43,413 nt of DNA from Methylotenera_A sp031429035 (GTDB lineage: Bacteria > Pseudomonadota > Gammaproteobacteria > Burkholderiales > Methylophilaceae), in contig JANOYU010000057.1 in NCBI GenBank assembly GCA_031429035.1, positions 1-43,413 of the forward strand, given 5' to 3'. A model generated the notes under the pieces. The model worked only from the letters and a program-made list of their open reading frames with translations. It was not told where the DNA came from and did no database searches. Positions within the stretch are counted from its first letter, which is position 1. Every line of letters begins with the position of its first letter. This document shows, one piece after another, positions 17,004-24,882 of this stretch. The position numbers and the translations under genes were made by a program.

Positions 17004-17056
17004 TTTAAATCCTTTTTAAAATTGAGATTGCCCAAAGTATTTTTAAATACTAAAAG

Positions 17057-17320
17057 TTAATTGGGGTCGTCTGGAGAAATTGCAAGTATGCTAAGTGCAT
17101 GAATTTGCAGCGGTATTAAATCTGAAAGTGCTTGATAAATTAAACGATGTCGTATTATCTGCGATTTTTGCGAAAATTGCGAGCTTACTATTTTTAAGCT
17201 AAAGTGCCCGCCGCCAGTGTTGCCTGCATGGCCTTTATGCAGTGCACTATCGTCTAAAATCTCTAAACTTTGCGGGTTTAATACGCTTAAACGAGTTTTG
17301 ATTATTTCTACTAAATTCAT
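17057..17320 (-). CDS. BolA family protein
   Basis: 87 aa BolA/IbaG-like protein, small regulators or Fe-S-trafficking partners of monothiol glutaredoxins. The core is seen: LEILDDSALHKGHAG, then GGHFSLKIVSSQF and SQIIRHRLIYQALSDLI, HALSILA. The start at 17320 is chosen because the longer frame to 17377 adds residues unlike the family and overlaps the YciI gene. It begins 7 bp downstream of the yciI stop, in the yciB-yciI-bolA-PPIase unit. Typical length for this family. Confidence 0.9.
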   Translation of the reverse strand: MNLVEIIKTRLSVLNPQSLEILDDSALHKGHAGNTGGGHFSLKIVSSQFSQKSQIIRHRLIYQALSDLIPLQIHALSILAISPDDPN

Positions 17321-17327
17321 TAATTGC

Positions 17328-17627
17328 TTAAGGCAGGGTTTTTCTAAAAGGTTTAACAGTAACGCTTTTGTATACACCAGCGTTTACAAATGGGTCGGCC
17401 TCGGCCCAAGTTTTTGCAGCAGCCAAATCGTTAAACTCTGCCACAATTAAACTGCCGCTAAAGCCTGCTGGGCCTGGGTCAGCGCTATCGATGGCGGGAA
17501 AAGGCCCTGCTAACAATAAACGACCTTGTGCTTGCAGCTCGGTAAGCCGCGCCAAATGGGCAGGCCTAGCATTTAAGCGGCTTTCAAGGCTGTTTTCATT
17601 ATCCTCCGCCATAATCGCGTAGTACAT
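17328..17627 (-). CDS. yciI: YciI family protein
   Basis: 99 aa ferredoxin-fold protein of the YCII-related family. The family's conserved segments are visible: MYYAIMAEDNENSLESRLNARPAHLARL (includes the His of PAHLARL), GRLLLAGPFPA, and WAEADPFVNAGVYKSV with the conserved Asp and Pro. Enzymatic role is not established for most members. It starts 1 bp inside the end of yciB (TAATG overlap), so the two are translationally coupled. Confidence 0.92.
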   Translation of the reverse strand: MYYAIMAEDNENSLESRLNARPAHLARLTELQAQGRLLLAGPFPAIDSADPGPAGFSGSLIVAEFNDLAAAKTWAEADPFVNAGVYKSVTVKPFRKTLP

Positions 17628-18169
17628 TAGTCTTTACTTTCTGGCTCGATTAAATATTTTTTTAAAGCCAATGTTTGCAAAATCACAAATACAAACATCA
17701 TGCCAGTGACGCCGAATAATTTAAAGTTTACCCAAGCGTCTTCAGTGTAATTAAATGCTACATAAAGGTTTAAAAAACCTAAACCAATCAAAAATATTAC
17801 CCAAGCCCAATTAAGGTTGCGCCAAATATGGGCAGGCGCCACCATCATTTTGCCCATCATTTGTTGAATAAAATTTTTATTAAAAAATAACTGAGACACT
17901 AATAAAACAGTCGCTAGTAGCCAATACAACACGGTTGGTTTCCACATAATAAAAGTTTTATCGTGCAAGGCCAGCGTAATGCCACCCAGTACGCTAATGA
18001 CGGCGCCGTTTATCAGCAACATTTTATCAATTTTGCCATGCTTAATTTTGCTATAAATAATCATGGCAATGGTAGTGGCAATAGCAATGGTGGTGGCAGC
18101 AAATATGCCATATAGCTTAAAGCCGACAAAAAACAATATAACAGGCAATAAATCGAATAAAAACTTCAT
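17627..18169 (-). CDS. yciB: inner membrane septation protein A family (YciB)
   Basis: 180 aa membrane protein of the YciB/IspZ family, about five to six helices, implicated in cell-envelope synthesis and septation. Family features are the N-terminal MKFLFDLLPVILFFVGFK, the KIKHGKIDKMLLINGAVISVLGG segment and WRNLNWAWVIFLIGLGFLNLYVAFNYTEDAWVNFKLFG. First gene of the yciB-yciI-bolA-PPIase unit, divergent from yciV. Overlaps yciI by one base. Confidence 0.93.
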   Translation of the reverse strand: MKFLFDLLPVILFFVGFKLYGIFAATTIAIATTIAMIIYSKIKHGKIDKMLLINGAVISVLGGITLALHDKTFIMWKPTVLYWLLATVLLVSQLFFNKNFIQQMMGKMMVAPAHIWRNLNWAWVIFLIGLGFLNLYVAFNYTEDAWVNFKLFGVTGMMFVFVILQTLALKKYLIEPESKD

Positions 18170-18206
18170 GTGTGGCTTTAGTTAGGTATCAGTAAAAGCT
18201 GTATTT

Positions 18207-18243
18207 TGCTATGATTTAGCTTATTTTGCAAAGTATTGCAAAA
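18207..18243 (+). promoter_or_regulatory. yciV promoter with adjoining inverted repeat
   Basis: TGCTATGAT at 18207-18215 fits an extended -10. The predicted start (about 18222) is immediately followed by a perfect 8-4-8 inverted repeat TTTTGCAA/AGTA/TTGCAAAA at 18224-18243. It lies in the gap between the divergent yciB and yciV genes, so it could be an operator for one or both. The regulator is unknown. Confidence 0.4.
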
Positions 18244-18277
18244 GTGATTTTTTATTACGTTAGGTTAACTTAATCGT

Positions 18278-19147
18278 ATGGCTGCATTATTCGATCTTCA
18301 TTGTCACTCTACCGTTTCTGATGGCATGCTTGCACCCGCTGATTTAGTAGCGCATGCGGCTAAGCGCGGCGTAAAAGTGCTGGCGCTAACTGACCACGAT
18401 GATTTGGGCGGGCTCGCAATTGCAAGAGAAGCCGCACTTCTGCATGGTATTCAGTTTGTAAATGGCGTTGAAATTTCTGTAACATGGAAGCGCCGCACGT
18501 TGCATATTGTGGGGCTTAAGGTAGATATTGAAAACGCGGCGTTAAAAGCTGCGCTGGCTGGCGTACGCATTGGCCGCGATGAGCGCGCCCAACAAATGGG
18601 TGCCGATTTAGCCCGCGTGGGCATACATGGCGCTTATGAAGGCGCAAAAGCAATCGCCAAGCAGAGCATTATTACCCGCACGCATTTTGCGCGTTTTTTA
18701 GTGGCCAATGGCCATGCTAAAGATACCAAAAGTGTGTTTAAAAAATATTTGGTAAAAGGCAAGCCCGGTTTTAAAGAACACGAATGGATGGATTTAAAAA
18801 CTGCCATCAATTTAATCAATGATGCTGGCGGCCAAGCAGTGATAGCGCATCCCGGTCGTTACGATTTAGGCACTATCAATATGCTGTTGCTAATGCACGA
18901 ATTTAGAAGCTTAGGCGGCAGCGCGATTGAGGTGGTGACAGGCAGCCACACGCCGCCGCAATATCAGCAATTTGCTAAAATTGCGCATAAATTTAGCCTA
19001 AAATCTTCGCTCGGTTCCGATTATCATGGCAGCGGCATTTCATATATGGAGATGGGCTGCATTCCTGATTTGCCTGATAATTGTGTGCCGGTGTGGCAAG
19101 ATTGGCCCGAATATGCATTATTAAAAGAGGCGCAACTGACTCAGTAA
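18278..19147 (+). CDS. yciV: PHP-domain phosphoesterase YciV (Rnm/TrpH)
   Basis: 289 aa PHP-domain enzyme. In E. coli the homologue acts as a 5'-3' exoribonuclease and 3',5'-nucleoside bisphosphate phosphatase. The metal-binding HxH is in FDLHCHSTVSDG, the second site in ALTDHDD, and the late His motifs in VIAHPGRY and GSDYHG. Full family length. Its ATG at 18278 has only a short weak site upstream. It begins the plus-strand cluster yciV-yciO-M50-trpS and abuts yciO directly (stop then ATG). Confidence 0.93.
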   Translation: MAALFDLHCHSTVSDGMLAPADLVAHAAKRGVKVLALTDHDDLGGLAIAREAALLHGIQFVNGVEISVTWKRRTLHIVGLKVDIENAALKAALAGVRIGRDERAQQMGADLARVGIHGAYEGAKAIAKQSIITRTHFARFLVANGHAKDTKSVFKKYLVKGKPGFKEHEWMDLKTAINLINDAGGQAVIAHPGRYDLGTINMLLLMHEFRSLGGSAIEVVTGSHTPPQYQQFAKIAHKFSLKSSLGSDYHGSGISYMEMGCIPDLPDNCVPVWQDWPEYALLKEAQLTQ

Positions 19148-19771
19148 ATGGCGCAGTATTTCGTTATCAATGCGGAAAATCCGCAGGCGCGGCTAATTAA
19201 GCACACGGTAGAAATTTTGCGTGAGGGCGGCGTAATTGCTTACCCAACAGACAGTAGTTATGCGCTGGGCTGCATGATGGGCTTTAAAGAGGCGCAAGAT
19301 AAAATACGGCAAATTCGTGGCCTAGATGACAGCCATTTATTTACATTGGTGTGCAGCGATTTAAGCGAGTTGAGCACCTATGCGCAAGTAGATAACAGCC
19401 AATTTAGGCTGCTAAAAGCCAATACGCCGGGCGCTTATACCTTTGTGTTGCGCGCCACTAAGGAAGTGCCGCGCCGTTTGCAACACCCAAAACGCAGTGC
19501 GGTGGGTATACGCGTGCCACAACATGCCATGCTGCAAGCCTTATTACATGCGCTTGCTGAGCCATTGCTTAGCATGACTTTGCAATTGCCAAACGAAGAT
19601 GTACCGTTAAACGATGCAGAAGAAATTCGCGATAGATTAGAAAACCAAGTCGATTTGGTGATTGATTCGGCCATTAGTATGGCGGGTTTAACCACTGTCA
19701 TCGATTTAACTGAAAGTTCGCCAAGCTTAATTAGGCAAGGTGTGGCCGATGCTGCGCCATTTGGTCTTTAA
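19148..19771 (+). CDS. yciO: YciO/Sua5/YrdC family protein
   Basis: 207 aa of the YrdC/Sua5 fold. YrdC/TsaC makes threonylcarbamoyl-AMP for tRNA t6A; YciO is a related protein whose own role is less certain. Family segments are EGGVIAYPTDSSYALGCM, KIRQIRG near the start, PGAYTFVLRATKEVPRR and KRSAVGIRVPQHAMLQALL. It begins directly after the yciV stop and ends 17 bp before the M50 protease gene, with a GAGAGA site before the latter. Assigned YciO rather than TsaC from the gene order and sequence pattern. Confidence 0.88.
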   Translation: MAQYFVINAENPQARLIKHTVEILREGGVIAYPTDSSYALGCMMGFKEAQDKIRQIRGLDDSHLFTLVCSDLSELSTYAQVDNSQFRLLKANTPGAYTFVLRATKEVPRRLQHPKRSAVGIRVPQHAMLQALLHALAEPLLSMTLQLPNEDVPLNDAEEIRDRLENQVDLVIDSAISMAGLTTVIDLTESSPSLIRQGVADAAPFGL

Positions 19772-19788
19772 TTAATAAGAGAGAAATA

Positions 19789-20445
19789 ATGCAAATTGAA
19801 GCGTTGATACTAAAAATTGCTGTCTCAGCAGTGCCCATTATATTTGCCATTACCGTGCACGAGGCATCGCACGGCTATGCGGCAAAATACTTTGGCGATT
19901 TAACTGCCGAGCGCCTGGGCCGCATTACTCTCAACCCGCTCAAGCATATTGACCCGTTGGGCACAATTTTGCTGCCTGCGATAACATTAATGTTTGGCGG
20001 TGTACTATTTGGTTGGGCTAAACCAGTACCCGTTAATTTTAACAATTTGCGCAATCCTAAAAAAGATATGTTGTGGGTGGCAGCGGCTGGGCCAGCGTCA
20101 AATTTAGTCATGGCCATTTTTTGGGGCATCTTGTTAGGCTATGTGCAGCGGGGCTTGCAGGCAGGCGATTTTTCTACCAGCGCGTATTTGTTTGTAGAAA
20201 TGGCCTATGTGGGCATTAGCATTAATATTGTGTTGATGGTGCTTAATTTGCTGCCAATGCCGCCGCTAGATGGTGGGCGTATTGCGGTGAGTTTGCTGCC
20301 AAATAATTTGGCTTTTCAGTTATCAAAAATAGAAAAATATGGCTTTATTATTTTAATCGCACTGATGTTTGCAGGCGTGCTGGGCAAAATACTATCGCCA
20401 TTTATTAGTTTTTTTCAGCAAATTATTTTGCGTATTTTTGTATAG
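19789..20445 (+). CDS. M50-family site-2 protease-like membrane protein
   Basis: 218 aa membrane zinc protease of the site-2 (M50) group. The zinc motif HEASH is at 24-28 in the first helix region, and the second ligand region is NLLPMPPLDGGRI near residue 155-167. About five to six membrane helices are predicted. These compact M50 proteins are conserved in this position before trpS in betaproteobacteria; substrate unknown. AGAGAGA upstream of the ATG is a plausible ribosome site. Confidence 0.9.
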   Translation: MQIEALILKIAVSAVPIIFAITVHEASHGYAAKYFGDLTAERLGRITLNPLKHIDPLGTILLPAITLMFGGVLFGWAKPVPVNFNNLRNPKKDMLWVAAAGPASNLVMAIFWGILLGYVQRGLQAGDFSTSAYLFVEMAYVGISINIVLMVLNLLPMPPLDGGRIAVSLLPNNLAFQLSKIEKYGFIILIALMFAGVLGKILSPFISFFQQIILRIFV

Positions 20446-20497
20446 CAATTATTTGTATAATAAGCATATTATTTTAATAAAAATTAGGTTTTAAACT

Positions 20498-21700
20498 ATG
20501 GCAATTGAACGCGTTTTATCGGGCATGCGCCCAACGGGGAATTTACATTTAGGCCATTACAACGGAGTGCTTAAAAATTGGATTAGGCTGCAGCACGAGC
20601 ACGAATGCTTGTTTTTTGTGGCTGATTGGCACGCACTTACAACGCATTACGACACGCCAGAAATTATCGAAGAATCGGTTTGGGAGATGGTGATTGATTG
20701 GCTGGCAGCAGGTGTTGACCCTGCCAATGCGACCATTTTTATACAATCTCGTGTGCCAGAACATGCAGAGTTGCATACGCTGTTAAGTATGATTACACCG
20801 CTAAGCTGGTTAGAGCGTGTGCCAACTTACAAAGACCAACAAGAAAAACTCGCCAGTAAAGATTTATCCACCTACGGCTTTTTGGGCTACCCGCTACTGC
20901 AATCTGCGGATATTTTAATTTACAAAGCCACGCAAGTGCCAGTTGGTGAGGATCAAGTACCGCACATTGAATTCACCCGTGAAATTGCGCGCAGGTTTAA
21001 TCATATTTACGGCAAAGAGGCTGGCTTTGAAGAAAAAGCCATCGCCGCTATTAAAAAACTGGGTAGCAAACGTGCCGCAGTTTATGAAGAAATGCGTAGC
21101 GCCTACCAACAAAGTGGTGACGATGAAGCGCTAGACAGTGCGCGCACCATGATAGAAGAAGCGCAAAATTTAAGCTTGGGCGATAAAGAACGCTTGCTAG
21201 GTTATTTAGAAGGCGGCGGCAAAATGATTTTGGTAGAGCCAGAATATAAACTAATGCCAGCTAGCAAAATGATGGGCTTAGATGGCCAAAAAATGAGTAA
21301 GTCGTACAACAACACCATATCATTACGAGAAGATTTAGACGTTGTCGCCAAAAAAATCAAAACCATGCCAACAGACCCAGCGCGTATTCGTCGCACCGAC
21401 CCAGGCGACCCAGCCAAATGCCCCGTATGGCAATTGCACGAAGTGTATTCTGACAATAATATAAAAGATTGGGTACAGATTGGCTGCAAAAGCGCGTCAA
21501 TCGGCTGTATAGAGTGCAAACAACCAGTGATAGAAGCCGTGATAAAAGAGCTAAAACCGATTCAAGAACGTGCCGCACAATATGCCGAAGACCCAACTTT
21601 AGTAAAAAATATCGTTGCTGAAGGTTGCGAAAAAGCGCGGAAGTTGGCAAGAGAAACTATGCGAGACGTGCGTGATGCCATGGGTTTGAATTATGGCTAG
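20498..21700 (+). CDS. trpS: tryptophanyl-tRNA synthetase
   Basis: 400 aa class I synthetase that charges tRNA-Trp. The HIGH-type motif is HLGHY (17-21) and the KMSKS motif is GQKMSKSYNN. It is about 65 residues longer than the E. coli enzyme because of extra sequence before KMSKS, including the segment DEALDSARTMIEEAQNLS, a form usual in betaproteobacteria. TATAAT at 20456-20461 could be a -10 without an obvious -35. The next gene starts immediately after its stop. Confidence 0.96.
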   Translation: MAIERVLSGMRPTGNLHLGHYNGVLKNWIRLQHEHECLFFVADWHALTTHYDTPEIIEESVWEMVIDWLAAGVDPANATIFIQSRVPEHAELHTLLSMITPLSWLERVPTYKDQQEKLASKDLSTYGFLGYPLLQSADILIYKATQVPVGEDQVPHIEFTREIARRFNHIYGKEAGFEEKAIAAIKKLGSKRAAVYEEMRSAYQQSGDDEALDSARTMIEEAQNLSLGDKERLLGYLEGGGKMILVEPEYKLMPASKMMGLDGQKMSKSYNNTISLREDLDVVAKKIKTMPTDPARIRRTDPGDPAKCPVWQLHEVYSDNNIKDWVQIGCKSASIGCIECKQPVIEAVIKELKPIQERAAQYAEDPTLVKNIVAEGCEKARKLARETMRDVRDAMGLNYG

Positions 21701-22099
21701 ATGAATATGGATACTGAAAATTATTTGCTTGATTTGTGTAACGTAATTTATAAAGCAGAAAGTACTGCGCGAGCTGAAAGAAAAAAAGAATTTTCTGGTG
21801 ATAACTACTATCCAGAATTTTTAGTTATGCGACAAGATAAAGTGCGTGTAGAAATTAGAAAAGAAAATGTCAAGCATAATGAACCTCATATTCATGTAAC
21901 TCATTCAGATAAAATTGATGTATCAATAAGTATTATAGATTTTAAAATTCTTGCTGGCAAAATTGATAAAAACACTTATAAATACATTATATCTATTCTT
22001 TTTCCAAAGAAAGATAAGCTAATTGAGATATGGAAAGAGTTAAACGAAAAACAAAACTCTGTAGGGGTGGAAAAGTTAATTAGTAACCTTGGTTTTTGA
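21701..22099 (+). CDS. DUF4160-like hypothetical protein
   Basis: 132 aa soluble protein rich in Lys, Asn and Ile and distinctly AT-rich compared with its neighbours. The segment HNEPHIHVTHSDKIDVSIS resembles the DUF4160 core (acidic/His patch then beta strands), a family often found in mobile or toxin-antitoxin-like settings; the similarity is weak and is by eye. It begins exactly after the trpS stop (TAG then ATG) and separates trpS from scpA, which are usually adjacent in this group. The different composition and a repeat region following it suggest acquisition. Function unknown. Confidence 0.6.
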   Translation: MNMDTENYLLDLCNVIYKAESTARAERKKEFSGDNYYPEFLVMRQDKVRVEIRKENVKHNEPHIHVTHSDKIDVSISIIDFKILAGKIDKNTYKYIISILFPKKDKLIEIWKELNEKQNSVGVEKLISNLGF

Positions 22100-22402
22100 T
22101 TTTATCATTCGTAAATTTGCACTCCGTTAAACCGTCGCTCTCGCGCGACATGCGAGTTTCTTTCTTTTGTTCGTGCAAAAGAAAGAAACCAAAGAAAAGC
22201 ACGCCCCGCTGCCGCTTTATCCTTCGGTCTTAGCGCAACGCTGGTACGGCTGCGGAACTCGCGCTTTCAGCACTCAAACAGTCCTCGCCGCTTACCATCT
22301 GCCGCTCAAGCCGAAGGCGCGGCAAGGGGATTGGCAAACCATGCGAAGTTTCACTGTTGTTTTTCAAACCTACGCCGTCATTCCCGCGTAGGCGGGAATC
22401 CA
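22100..22402. repeat. intergenic repeat region between the DUF4160-like gene and scpA
   Basis: This gap of about 325 bases has no convincing gene. It holds a 14-bp perfect stem with 6-nt loop at 22156-22189 (GTTTCTTTCTTTTG on one side), then a GC-richer stretch containing the widely repeated AAGAAAGAAACCAAAGAAA type motif, and a dRS3-like palindrome at 22375-22402. A 74-codon frame through it reads only as translated repeat and is not accepted as a gene. Confidence 0.6.
22375..22402. repeat. dRS3-like palindromic repeat, single copy
   Basis: CCGTCATTCCCGCGTAGGCG... type palindrome with the core ATTCCC-N8-GGGAAT. It is the same unit that appears elsewhere in the window as inverted pairs. Here it lies 22 bp before scpA, without a second copy. 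Confidence 0.75.
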
Positions 22403-22424
22403 TTTTTCGCGGTACAATTACTGC

Positions 22425-23207
22425 ATGTTAGAAACCCTCATCCAAGCTAAAATCAAGGGCGAAACGCTTAGCGAGTTGCCGCACGATTTATACATTCCGC
22501 CCGATGCGCTGGAGGTGTATTTAGAGGCGTTTGAAGGTCCGCTCGATTTGCTTTTGTATCTCATCCGCAAGCATAATTTAGATATTCTCGATATCCCCAT
22601 GGCGCAGCTCACCGCGCAATATATGGTGTATGTAGAGAAAATGAAGGTGATTAAGCTAGAATTGGCAGCGGATTATTTGTTAATGTCGGCGATGTTGATT
22701 GAGATTAAATCGCGCATGTTGTTGCCAAAACCTGCTGAAATCGCCGAGGAAGACGATCCAAGAGCAGAATTAGTGCGCAGATTAATGGAATATGAAGCGA
22801 TTAAACTGGCCGCGCAGCGCTTGGATGCGATGCCGCAAGTGGGTGTGGATATTGCCGTTGCAGCCGCTTATTATCAACACATTAGCGAGATTAAACCGCC
22901 AGAGGTGAGTTTGGATGAGCTAGTTGAGGCATGGCGCAATGTGCTAAAGCGCGCCAAGCTCACTACACATCACAAAATTGGCAAATCAGAATTATCCGTG
23001 CGCGAGCATATGAGCCAGATTCTACGTCGCTTAAAGGCCGATGGCATGGTGGAATTTTCTGCCTTGTTTGATGGTGAAATTGAAACGCTGGCAAAATTAG
23101 TGGTGAATTTTTTAGCCATTTTAGAGCTGGCAAAAGAAGGTTTAATTCGAATCACGCAACAACAAGCGTTTTCGCCGATTTATTTACAAGCCAATGTAAG
23201 TGAGTAA
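22425..23207 (+). CDS. scpA: segregation and condensation protein A
   Basis: 260 aa kleisin subunit that joins the SMC heads with ScpB and helps organise and segregate the chromosome. Typical ScpA features are FEGPLDLLLYLIRKHNLDILDI, IPMAQLTAQYMVYVEKM, DYLLMSAMLIEIKSRMLLP and the C-terminal winged-helix segment SALFDGEIETLAKLVVNFLAILELAKEGLIRI. Full length. scpB starts 2 bp after the stop, so the two are cotranslated. The dRS3-like repeat just upstream may serve as a boundary from the preceding gene. Confidence 0.95.
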   Translation: MLETLIQAKIKGETLSELPHDLYIPPDALEVYLEAFEGPLDLLLYLIRKHNLDILDIPMAQLTAQYMVYVEKMKVIKLELAADYLLMSAMLIEIKSRMLLPKPAEIAEEDDPRAELVRRLMEYEAIKLAAQRLDAMPQVGVDIAVAAAYYQHISEIKPPEVSLDELVEAWRNVLKRAKLTTHHKIGKSELSVREHMSQILRRLKADGMVEFSALFDGEIETLAKLVVNFLAILELAKEGLIRITQQQAFSPIYLQANVSE

Positions 23208-23209
23208 GT

Positions 23210-23761
23210 ATGCAAGAACCTGAAAATATCGACCAAATGAAACAAGTGCTAGAAGCGGCGCTGCTAACCGCTGGCCAGCCATTGAGTTTAGATGAAATGT
23301 TGAAGCTGTTTGCTGGCCGCATGGAGCGCACAACCTTAAGAATGTTGTTGGATGAGCTTAAAACCGATTGGCAAGAAAAGACTTTAGAGTTAGTGCAAGT
23401 GGCGACGGGTTATCGCTTTCAAGCCAAACCACAATTTAGCGAATTTATTGCGCGTTTAAGCCCAGAACGGCAACCAAAATACAGCCGCGCAGTGATGGAA
23501 ACGCTGGCGATTATTGCCTACCGTCAACCTGTAACGCGTGGCGATATTGAGCAAATACGCGGTGTTGCGGTTAACCCCAACGTGATGCGCCAACTGCAAG
23601 AGCGCGATTGGATAGATGTGGTTGGCCAGCGCGAAGTACCAGGGCGACCTTCACTTTATGCGACGACTAAGCATTTTTTGGATGACTTGAATTTGCGTAG
23701 TTTGGCAGAGCTACCGCCGTTTGAAGATTTTGCCCAAACAGAGATTCCGCTAGATACTTAG
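23210..23761 (+). CDS. scpB: segregation and condensation protein B
   Basis: 183 aa winged-helix partner of ScpA. Family segments are VLEAALLTAGQPLSLDEM, LVQVATGYRFQAKPQF, MTLAIIAYRQPVTRGDIEQIRGV and GRPSLYATTKHFLDDLNL. Its stop is directly followed by a paired inverted repeat (23762-23837), which probably ends or attenuates transcription from scpA before rluB. Confidence 0.96.
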   Translation: MQEPENIDQMKQVLEAALLTAGQPLSLDEMLKLFAGRMERTTLRMLLDELKTDWQEKTLELVQVATGYRFQAKPQFSEFIARLSPERQPKYSRAVMETLAIIAYRQPVTRGDIEQIRGVAVNPNVMRQLQERDWIDVVGQREVPGRPSLYATTKHFLDDLNLRSLAELPPFEDFAQTEIPLDT

Positions 23762-23837
23762 CCCGTCATTCCCGCGCAGGCGGGAATCCATTTTTATCAA
23801 AACCTTCACTGGATTCCCGCCTACGCGGGAATGACGG
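23762..23837. repeat. paired inverted dRS3-like repeat between scpB and rluB
   Basis: Two copies of the 28-bp palindromic unit in opposite orientation (23762-23790 and 23810-23837) with a 19-bp spacer. Each unit holds ATTCCC-N8-GGGAAT; the outer ends CCGTCATT and AATGACGG make the whole element an inverted repeat. The left copy starts the base after the scpB stop. Such structures can act as terminators or as mobile-element targets. Confidence 0.85.
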
Positions 23838-23892
23838 CAGTGGTGTGTTTTTTGCTGTAAAATCACATATTTAGAACTTAGAAGCTCAATTC

Positions 23893-24876
23893 ATGGCACG
23901 TCCATTCAAAACCCAGCGCGACCCACAAGCGACTCCACGCAGGCCAAAAACTGATTTTAAAAAATTAGAAATTGACGGCGATTCTAATTCTGGCGCTGCG
24001 CCAGAACCTACCCAGCGTTTGCATAAGCTGATGGCGTTGGCTGGACTTGGTTCGCGCCGCGATATGGAAGAGCTGGTGGTGAGTGGCCGTGTGACGGTAA
24101 ATGGCGAGCCCGCCAAGCAAGGCCAAGGCGTTACGCAATATGACATGGTGCGTTTAGATAATCGCCATATTAAACTGCCGTTTGAGGCCGAGCTGCCGCA
24201 AGTGCTGATTTACCACAAGCCTGAGGGCGAAATTGTTAGCCAAGATGACCCAGAAGGCCGTGCTAGCGTGTTCGACAAACTACCGCGTATTAAACAAGGC
24301 AAGTGGATTGCCATTGGCCGACTAGACATGAATACTTCGGGCTTGCTGATTTTTACCAATTCTGGCGAGCTGGCCAACCGTTTTATGCACCCAAGATATG
24401 AAGTTGAGCGCGAATATGCGGTGCGAATTTTTGGTGAATTGACCGAAGGCCAAATGCTAACGCTTACGCAAGGCATTGAGCTAGAAGATGGCCCAGCTAA
24501 GTTTGATAGTATTTCGCCACAAGGCGGCGAGGGCGCAAATCATTGGTACCAAGTGGTGATTCGTGAAGGTAGAAACCGCGAAGTGCGGCGCTTGTTTGAG
24601 GCATTTCAACTGCCAGTAAGCCGCCTAATGCGGGTACGATTTGGCCCTGTCAATTTGCCGCCACGTGTAAAGCGCGGCACGATGTTGAAGCTTGAGCAAA
24701 AACAAGTGGTGGATTTGCTGGAATGGGCGGGTTTAGAAGTACCAAAAACGCCGATGAAACAATTAAGCCAACGCGAAAAAGACAAAGCCACCAGCGTATT
24801 CGTGCCAAAAGTGCGCAAGCAACGTGGCAGCGCGCTAGACCGCGACACGGCTATGCGTAAAACAAGCAACCAATAA
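23893..24876 (+). CDS. rluB: 23S rRNA pseudouridine synthase B (RluB-like)
   Basis: 327 aa enzyme that makes a pseudouridine in 23S rRNA (RluB/RsuA/RluE/F family). An N-terminal S4 RNA-binding domain (LHKLMALAGLGSRRDMEELVVSGRVTVNGEP, described) is followed by the catalytic domain with GRLDMNTSGLLIFTNSG (Asp nucleophile) and GRNREVRRLF. The tail after residue 290 is basic. The stop TAA (24874-24876) is followed three bases later by a second in-frame TAA, after which the same frame stays open for 68 more codons of basic, Pro/Lys/Arg-rich sequence. So the C-terminal tail appears to have been cut short. Spacing from the promoter side is 55 bp after the repeat pair. Confidence 0.93.
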   Translation: MARPFKTQRDPQATPRRPKTDFKKLEIDGDSNSGAAPEPTQRLHKLMALAGLGSRRDMEELVVSGRVTVNGEPAKQGQGVTQYDMVRLDNRHIKLPFEAELPQVLIYHKPEGEIVSQDDPEGRASVFDKLPRIKQGKWIAIGRLDMNTSGLLIFTNSGELANRFMHPRYEVEREYAVRIFGELTEGQMLTLTQGIELEDGPAKFDSISPQGGEGANHWYQVVIREGRNREVRRLFEAFQLPVSRLMRVRFGPVNLPPRVKRGTMLKLEQKQVVDLLEWAGLEVPKTPMKQLSQREKDKATSVFVPKVRKQRGSALDRDTAMRKTSNQ

Positions 24877-24882
24877 CATTAA

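Noticed and set aside
17321..17377. Longer BolA start overlapping yciI
   Set aside because: The extension is unlike the family and lies inside yciI; ATG 17320 gives normal BolA length.
22167..22391. 74-codon frame in the repeat gap before scpA
   Set aside because: It reads translated repeat sequence with no family features and no ribosome site; such frames recur wherever the repeat occurs.
22413..22425. Leaderless scpA transcript from TACAAT at 22413-22418
   Set aside because: No -35 and the sequence is close to the repeat; evidence is too weak.
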